Shown: piece by piece, positions 58,925-64,000 of the stretch
Numbering within the stretch: position 1 is the first letter of the stretch
How the letters are laid out: the number at the start of each line of letters is the position of its first letter
Assembly: GCA_033060915.1 (NCBI GenBank)
Contig: CM065379.1
Span: 26,590,318-26,654,317, forward strand
Reading direction: 5' to 3'
Source of the DNA: Euryodendron excelsum
Lineage: Eukaryota > Streptophyta > Magnoliopsida > Ericales > Pentaphylacaceae
Length of the DNA: 64,000 nt
Notes under the pieces: model-generated
What the model saw: the letters and a program-made list of their open reading frames with translations, nothing else
Databases searched by the model: none
Told to the model about the DNA's origin: nothing
Translations under genes and position numbers: made by a program

Positions 58925-60200
58925 AGGGATGGCAATTGGACCTGAAAAAGCCGAACCTCGCTTCACCTCGCCCTTGATAGGAAGGATTTGAGGTATGAAT
59001 AAACGGGTTAAGGGTGGGGTATTGGGAAGAAAACATAACCCGATGTGGGTTTGGGACAGAGTAGGATTTAGGTCACCCACCCAAACCCGCCTTGATTATA
59101 TTATTATCCGAAGTATAAAAGTAAATATTAGGGTTCTAATGTTGCTTCTTATTATTGGGTTTTAGGCTCTTTTCTTTTTCAATTTTATATTCTATTAGTG
59201 TTTTTATAATTTGCATTATTTTTATTTTTTGAGATCTATTTTTATTTTTAACCTAGTTTTAGACTCGTGCGATGCACTGGACCGGAATACCTCTTTAGAT
59301 CCATTTTTAACAACAATGGTTTCAAATAAAAACTAAATATAATTTCGTTGGTTATGTTTTTAAAGTTTTTATATAATTTAACTAACCCATATATGATTAT
59401 AGTAAATTGAATATTAATATGCTTAATTGTATTATTTATTTCTATTTATGTATTCTAAAAATAATATAATTTTCTATAAAATATATAAATCACATAAATG
59501 TAATCATTCTAAAAATGAAAATTAATTGTTTACATAAAGAGAGTAATGAGCCACTTAGATAATGCCTCCTTATCAGTCCTTGCTAAGGGACAATATCATG
59601 GTTAAATGAGTATATTAATAGTATTTCTTCTTTAATCTATGTATATTTATGTAATAATCTGTACACTTACATGAATGTAATGTATGTTCATGAACATAGC
59701 ATACGATCGATATCTGTACATAAACCTAAAACACATGTACTAACATAAATATAGACATGAATGTATTAAAACAATGTACTAAAATGTATAAATAAATTAA
59801 CCAAAAAAAAATGCAATCAGCCACAAACAGCATAAATACATGAAGTAAATAAATACATTGAATTATAAGTACAATGAAACAGTCCAAAAAAATAAGTACA
59901 TCCACTAATCAAAGAGGTAACGAAATAATTAAATACATGTATAGTGTACTAAAAAGACAACTAGACAATTATTTATCATTTTTTATTTTTTAAACAACAC
60001 TTTAGAGCCACTCAAAATGAGCCACTTATCGCAACCACGACAATAGTGGCCTCCTTTTCTATATTTTATATAGATAGATATAGATTTTATATGGGTTAAA
60101 CTCGTTTCAACCCAAACCCCTACAAATGAAATAATTTCTATCATAATGAGTTAATTGTACTTTCAAAATAAAAACCACAAGTTATCATATTCACATCCCT
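58925..60200. mobile_element. Possible AGGGATGGCAA-type element, split by Helitron 2
   Basis: The left part starts AGGGATGGCAATTGGACC and has CGGGTTAAGGGTGGGG, CCCACCCAAACCCGCC. The right part after the Helitron has GGGTTAAACTCGTTTCAACC and ends near CACATCCCT. Such AGGGATGGCAA ... TTGCCATCCCT elements are common in dicots. Ends not fully matched. Confidence 0.4.
59253..60074 (-). mobile_element. Non-autonomous Helitron 2, 822 bp
   Basis: A shortened relative of Helitron 1: both start and both end regions align (GAATACCTCTTTAGATCCAT; ATGAGCCACTTRTCRCAA) while about 0.9 kb of interior is missing. The minus strand starts TCTATATAAAATATAGAAAA after A and ends CTAG. The 3' hairpin is damaged (CTCGTGC/GCACTGG), and the base after CTAG is G rather than T. 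Confidence 0.75.
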
Positions 60201-60289
60201 TGGGCACAAGGAGCTGAAGCCCCTACTTTGATTCTCACGTGTAGAATCCACAAGGATTTTACACAGGAACCATGTGACAATTAGGGGAC

Positions 60290-60315
60290 GGCCCCCCCCC
60301 CCCCCCCCAAAAAAA
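60290..60315. repeat. C-run and A-run
   Basis: About 18 C followed by A8, with a possible length-variable assembly error. Confidence 0.8.
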
Positions 60316-60319
60316 AGAG

Positions 60320-61640
60320 TATATACATAACTGCTTATTTTAAGTTCCTCAAGTTAGGACCTATGAGTGTGGCACATAATATATTTAAACACATTTCTAA
60401 GTACTTCATAAGTAAGAATGTCCGTGGAATTCAAATCTCATTACAAAATACAGCATTTGAGTCAAAAGCATGTCATTTGCTTTTGAGATATAACAATGTA
60501 AGCATTTGTAGATAAATCAATTTGAAAAGAATAGTTCGAAGCATCCACACCAGTCACTGTAGATTTTTAATTAGGCTTGTGCGATTCTTTAGTCCCTTAC
60601 AAGCTTCAATTCTCTCTTAAATACGTTAGTCGTACACAAATAGGACATGTATTGTTGTTATACGCAAAATTAAAATCTAAAAAAGTGTCTAATACACAAA
60701 ACTAGAGGGCAGCTCGCTGCAGCATGCTTCATAGCATGTTTCTCTGAAGTTATATGGGTGATGAAAATCCTGTAGTGCATTATAGGAAGCTCATAGCACG
60801 CTCCATAGCATACTCCTTTGGAGTTCTGTAGGTGATGAAAATCCTGTAGTATGTTATAGTGAGCTCAAAGCACACTCACCAGAAAAGTTTAGAACACAAT
60901 TTAATATTAATTTTTTGGGTAAATTCAACATCGTCCAATGCAAAAATTTTCTTAAGGTCCAAATCTCAGTTCTAGGGACTCAAACATGATCTCAAACATC
61001 AAAACATAATCAATTTCCCATGATTTCATCAAGTTGAGTTCATGAATCCATCAAAGATGGATTTTTAAGTTTCTAACTTAATGTTTTGAATTCTTAGGTC
61101 CAATTCCTTAAGTTTCAAGGTATACAAAGATCTCTTCAAGTGCTTTAACCAATCTAGTACATCATTACAAGTATATAATAGAAATTACTTGCCTTAATCT
61201 AGACTTTTGCAATTCTCTTTGTGTTTCCTAGCTCTTTTCCTTCTCTTTCCTACAAGCCAAACAAAATTTCTGCAGAATCTCTTCTAATCTCTCCTATTTC
61301 GCTTTCTTCGCTCTCCTCTCTCTTCCTCTTTTGATAGAAGCATGACACACATACATACACATGTATTGCAAATTGCAAGACAACATGGACAAAAGTCCCT
61401 TCAAGAAAGGGAGAGGGTACCCCTCCTAGTGAGGTGGCACACTCGCTCAAAACTAATACCTAACTTACTAATTAACAATGATTAAGGCTAATTAAACAAG
61501 GTTTAGACCCATTAATCTCTTCTTCAGACTAATCACGCTTAAGCCTAATGAACTCCAATTAGTCTATTTAATCACGGTCAAACTTAGTTAATCAAAATCA
61601 CTTTTGACAACAATGTTCCAAAATGTCACTTAACATTAAA
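60320..61640. mobile_element. LTR-like block, possibly third relative of the 31377/48377 LTR family
   Basis: Shares the layout of those LTRs: a CT-rich leader (61200-61330) after CTTGCCTTAATCTAGAC, ACACACATACATACACATG, then AATTA/TTAATC-rich sequence. Contains a 74-bp tandem duplication at 60722-60873. The terminal TGTCACA / TCTCACA motifs were not found. Confidence 0.35.
60722..60873. repeat. 74-bp tandem duplication
   Basis: Units share GCTYCATAGCAT, GGGTGATGAAAATCCTGTAG (GTAGGTGATGAAAATCCTGT in the second) and AGCTCA-AGCAC. Confidence 0.8.
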
Positions 61641-61659
61641 TGGAGATAGATAAGCCGTA

Positions 61660-61760
61660 GTTGTCAATCCCTTGCCGGTTAACATACCCGTTTTGCTATT
61701 AGTACAATACATATCGGTACCGGGACGTTTTGGCATACCATTTCAGATTTATCATTATAA
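61660..61760. repeat. GGTACCGGGACGTTTTGG dispersed repeat
   Basis: TATCGGTACCGGGACGTTTT and GCCGGTTAACATACCC; a phrase common in dicot intergenic elements. Boundaries unclear. Confidence 0.4.
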
Positions 61761-62163
61761 ATACTATATATTTACAGAAATATATGTATGCTTATAAAAT
61801 TTGATGTAGATAAATGACATTACTTGTATCAAATATAGTCTAATGTCAAATCGTTTCAGAATAATATACTAAACAAATAATATTGTATTATACATATTTA
61901 TCTGTATTATTTCCAAATCAAAAAAAAGTTTTTGATGATTCTCTTATAGCAAAACAAAAATTAAATAGTGATGTCAAAAGTTAAATTATTTAGCAATAAA
62001 AAAGAAAATAAATGATAGTTAAAGGATAACAAGTTTATGTATACATGCCAGTTACTCTTATAAGAGAGAGAAGGAGCTGATTTGCATTATGTGTGTACGG
62101 GTGAAAAGAGGAATGGATTTAACACAAGGAGTAGGAAAGTGGTAATGTGAGGAAGGTTTCTTG

Positions 62164-62899
62164 CAATGTTTTCAAACCAGTCGAATTGGGCCCCTTTAAA
62201 GCGATCATTTACAATTATTTTTGTGTTTTTCTCTAATTTCCGACCTTTGAGCAAACCGGAAAAAAGACTGGGTCACTGGTTCAACCAGAATCGAACCAGG
62301 ATCATCCTGTGACATCATAATCATATCATAAATTTATTTAAAATTATATATAAATAATAAATATATGTATTAAAAATTTTTTGCACTAAAACTGTATAAA
62401 ATTATCACTCACTAAGTAAAATCTGAACCAAATGTAAATGCCAAAGTTGATTTCATTCAAAATTTAAAGCAAACAATAAAAGTTGCCTACAAAACAGAAA
62501 AAACAAAAAACAATAATAGTTTCCTAACAGCCTGTTAATTATGACCCTTTGAACTTTGCACCATTACTGTTCCCACTAATGCTGAGCAGCAAACAGATTG
62601 CCCATTTAGGTAGATATGTACAAGTAGATAACTCCTGGGCTCAACTATTCTGTTTTGGATCCAAGTGATTTGTGAGGAGAGTTAACGATAAATGTAGAGA
62701 GAGAAGAGATAAAGATATAGACAGATTCATCTCAAGGTTGCCGTCCTAATAATAGGGATCACATGGGCATTGACGTTAAATTCAAAGACATGGACATTGA
62801 ACTTAAATCTGAAGTTCTGAACCTTGAATATTGAATGAACCTTCAAACATTACTCTATCTGATATTCCGCCAGTAAGAATGAGATAGAGTAAAGAAGTG

Positions 62900-62966
<67 letters not shown>

Positions 62967-63316
62967 AGAAGAAGAAACGAACCTAGGTTTTGGTCGACTA
63001 TTGATTTACATCTCCATTCATGACCTTGGTGGGGTTGCTCTCTGCCTTTGCCCGATAGAGAGCTCTTCAGATTGGGACTTTGAAATGAATTGTGCCCTAA
63101 AAAAAAAATGAATGTATAGTGGCCACTGTCGACTGTCCGGTTTCATTGAATTGTGAATGGTTCTTGCGGATTGACGGTTAAATCGGAGGTTCGAATGGTT
63201 CTTTTAAAAGAGAGCAATTTTTGTAGCAGAGTGGGTTTGGGGGTTAATTCGGACCGTTTCTGGACCGATTCCTAGTTTTTTCGGTCAAACCGGCCTGTCC
63301 GATTTTCAAAACAATG
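62164..63316. mobile_element. DNA element with CATTGTTTT-type ends, about 1.15 kb
   Basis: The left end CAATGTTTTCAAACCAG and the right end CCGATTTTCAAAACAATG form an inverted repeat. Near both ends there are repeated CCGGTT/AACCGG-type motifs (GGTTCAACCAGAATCGAACC at the left, GGTCAAACCGGCCTGTCC at the right). It holds an (AG)n run. No transposase. The class is not certain. Confidence 0.55.
62905..62962. repeat. (GA)n microsatellite
   Basis: About 29 uninterrupted GA units. Confidence 0.95.
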
Positions 63317-63449
63317 GTCTTTTCTACTAACTTTGACACAACAAGCCAAATTGCATTTAAAAAGGTGAATGCCGGTATAATTTGGTAGCTTGGAATGGAC
63401 GAGATAGCTGGAAAGTGGCAGAAAATGCCAGTAGAGACTAGATAGTTCA

Positions 63450-64000
63450 CCAGGATGGAATGATCGCTCTAGAAACGTGCAAAAAATCGCAAGTGCACGG
63501 TTGCGATGCAGTAACAAACTCGGTGAAGTCTGAAGTCGATCTACAGGGAACACAATTGGAATATAAGGAATTTCACTTTAAACGGATAAAAACCCACAAA
63601 AACAACTCTGAAAAGAAAAAATAAAAATGGTTTTGTTTTGAAGAGATTGATTAACTAATGACAGAATGAAAAGAAAGATTTTAATGAATTAAAAGAGATC
63701 TTGGCTAAGAACGATCTAATTACCTCGAAGACTGATAATTTTTCTAGGTATTTTTTTACTCAATTCAACGTCAACAACTTATGCCATTGAATCGAAAGAT
63801 TTAGCGGTTAAAACCAATTTGGAATCCGAATCAACTTCATTCAATATTTGTGGAAAATAAATTCGAAGTGTTCATACAAGGGATTTAAGCAATACTCATA
63901 CGAAATCAACATTGCGAATGAATACTCAAAGATATGATCACAAACCTTTGATTTCAAAAGAAAAGAATAAAGATGAAGAAGAATCATTATTTTAAAGATA
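63450..64000. other. LTR-like end region of an unidentified retroelement
   Basis: Carries AATCGCAAGTGCACGGTTGC and AACTCGGTGAAGTC...CTACAGGGAAC, phrases that recur in dicot Ty3/gypsy LTRs as far as I remember. The rest is AT-rich with no coding frame. Runs off the window. Confidence 0.35.

Larger units (their letters stand above)
56072..64000. other. MON2 intron 18 (more than 7.9 kb), incomplete
   Basis: Holds two Helitrons (56263 and 59253), a 144-bp direct duplication, an LTR-like block (60300-61640), an element with CATTGTTTT ends (62164-63316) and an LTR-like end (63450 on). The stretch 58500-58920 shows nothing recognised. No splice acceptor with following MON2 coding sequence was found. 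Confidence 0.75.

Noticed and set aside
1..64000. tRNA, rRNA or CRISPR arrays
   Set aside because: Looked for conserved tRNA arms, rRNA-like blocks and regular spacer-repeat arrays; none seen. The tandem repeats present are short, diverged and lack unique spacers.
56072..64000. Possible MON2 exon 19
   Set aside because: The segment expected after [13 protein letters not shown] in plant MON2 was not found in any frame; the remaining sequence is repeat-derived.

Overview
This window is nuclear DNA of a flowering plant, most likely a dicot with a repeat-rich genome. It contains one host gene I can support: the first 18 coding exons of a MON2 homologue (Sec7-related ARM-repeat protein of the trans-Golgi/endosome), + strand. 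The start codon is at 9127. The exons encode residues 1-568 (1703 nt of coding sequence) spread over 46.9 kb, and the gene runs off the right edge. All 17 complete introns are GT-AG and the spliced frame is open throughout. From memory of plant MON2 proteins (about 1600 residues) roughly one third of the protein is here, covering the DCB and HUS regions.

Left flank (1-8749). Positions 1-4640 look like a long Ty3/gypsy-type LTR: 51-bp tandem repeats, a TATA box at 1423 and a long low-complexity leader. Positions 5043-8749 hold a decayed PIF/Harbinger DNA transposon with a transposase and a Myb/SANT-like ORF, both broken by stops, and a 3' terminal repeat. The MON2 promoter and leader fill 8750-9126.

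Gene body (9127-56071). Introns range from 121 nt to 14.9 kb, and the large ones are inflated by mobile elements. Intron 2 (14.9 kb) holds a 5'-truncated minus-strand Ty1-copia element and several small DNA transposons. Intron 8 holds a LINE split by a solo LTR, which itself carries a short LINE tail. Intron 13 holds three copies of a small DNA transposon family. Intron 14 (8.3 kb) holds LINE pieces on both strands and a second LTR of the same family.

Right flank inside intron 18 (56072-64000). Two minus-strand Helitrons, a transposon with CATTGTTTT ends and more LTR-like sequence. No further exon was recognised.

The most novel-looking item is a family of small hAT-like elements (305-807 bp) with CTARGAAGC ends, subterminal arrays of GGACAC/GGATAC and 8-bp target duplications. 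Five copies have both ends (four perfect duplications and one 7/8 match); three or more are partial. No bacterial-type system, CRISPR array, rRNA or tRNA was seen. Domain and family names come from recognising sequence by eye, and no search was run.
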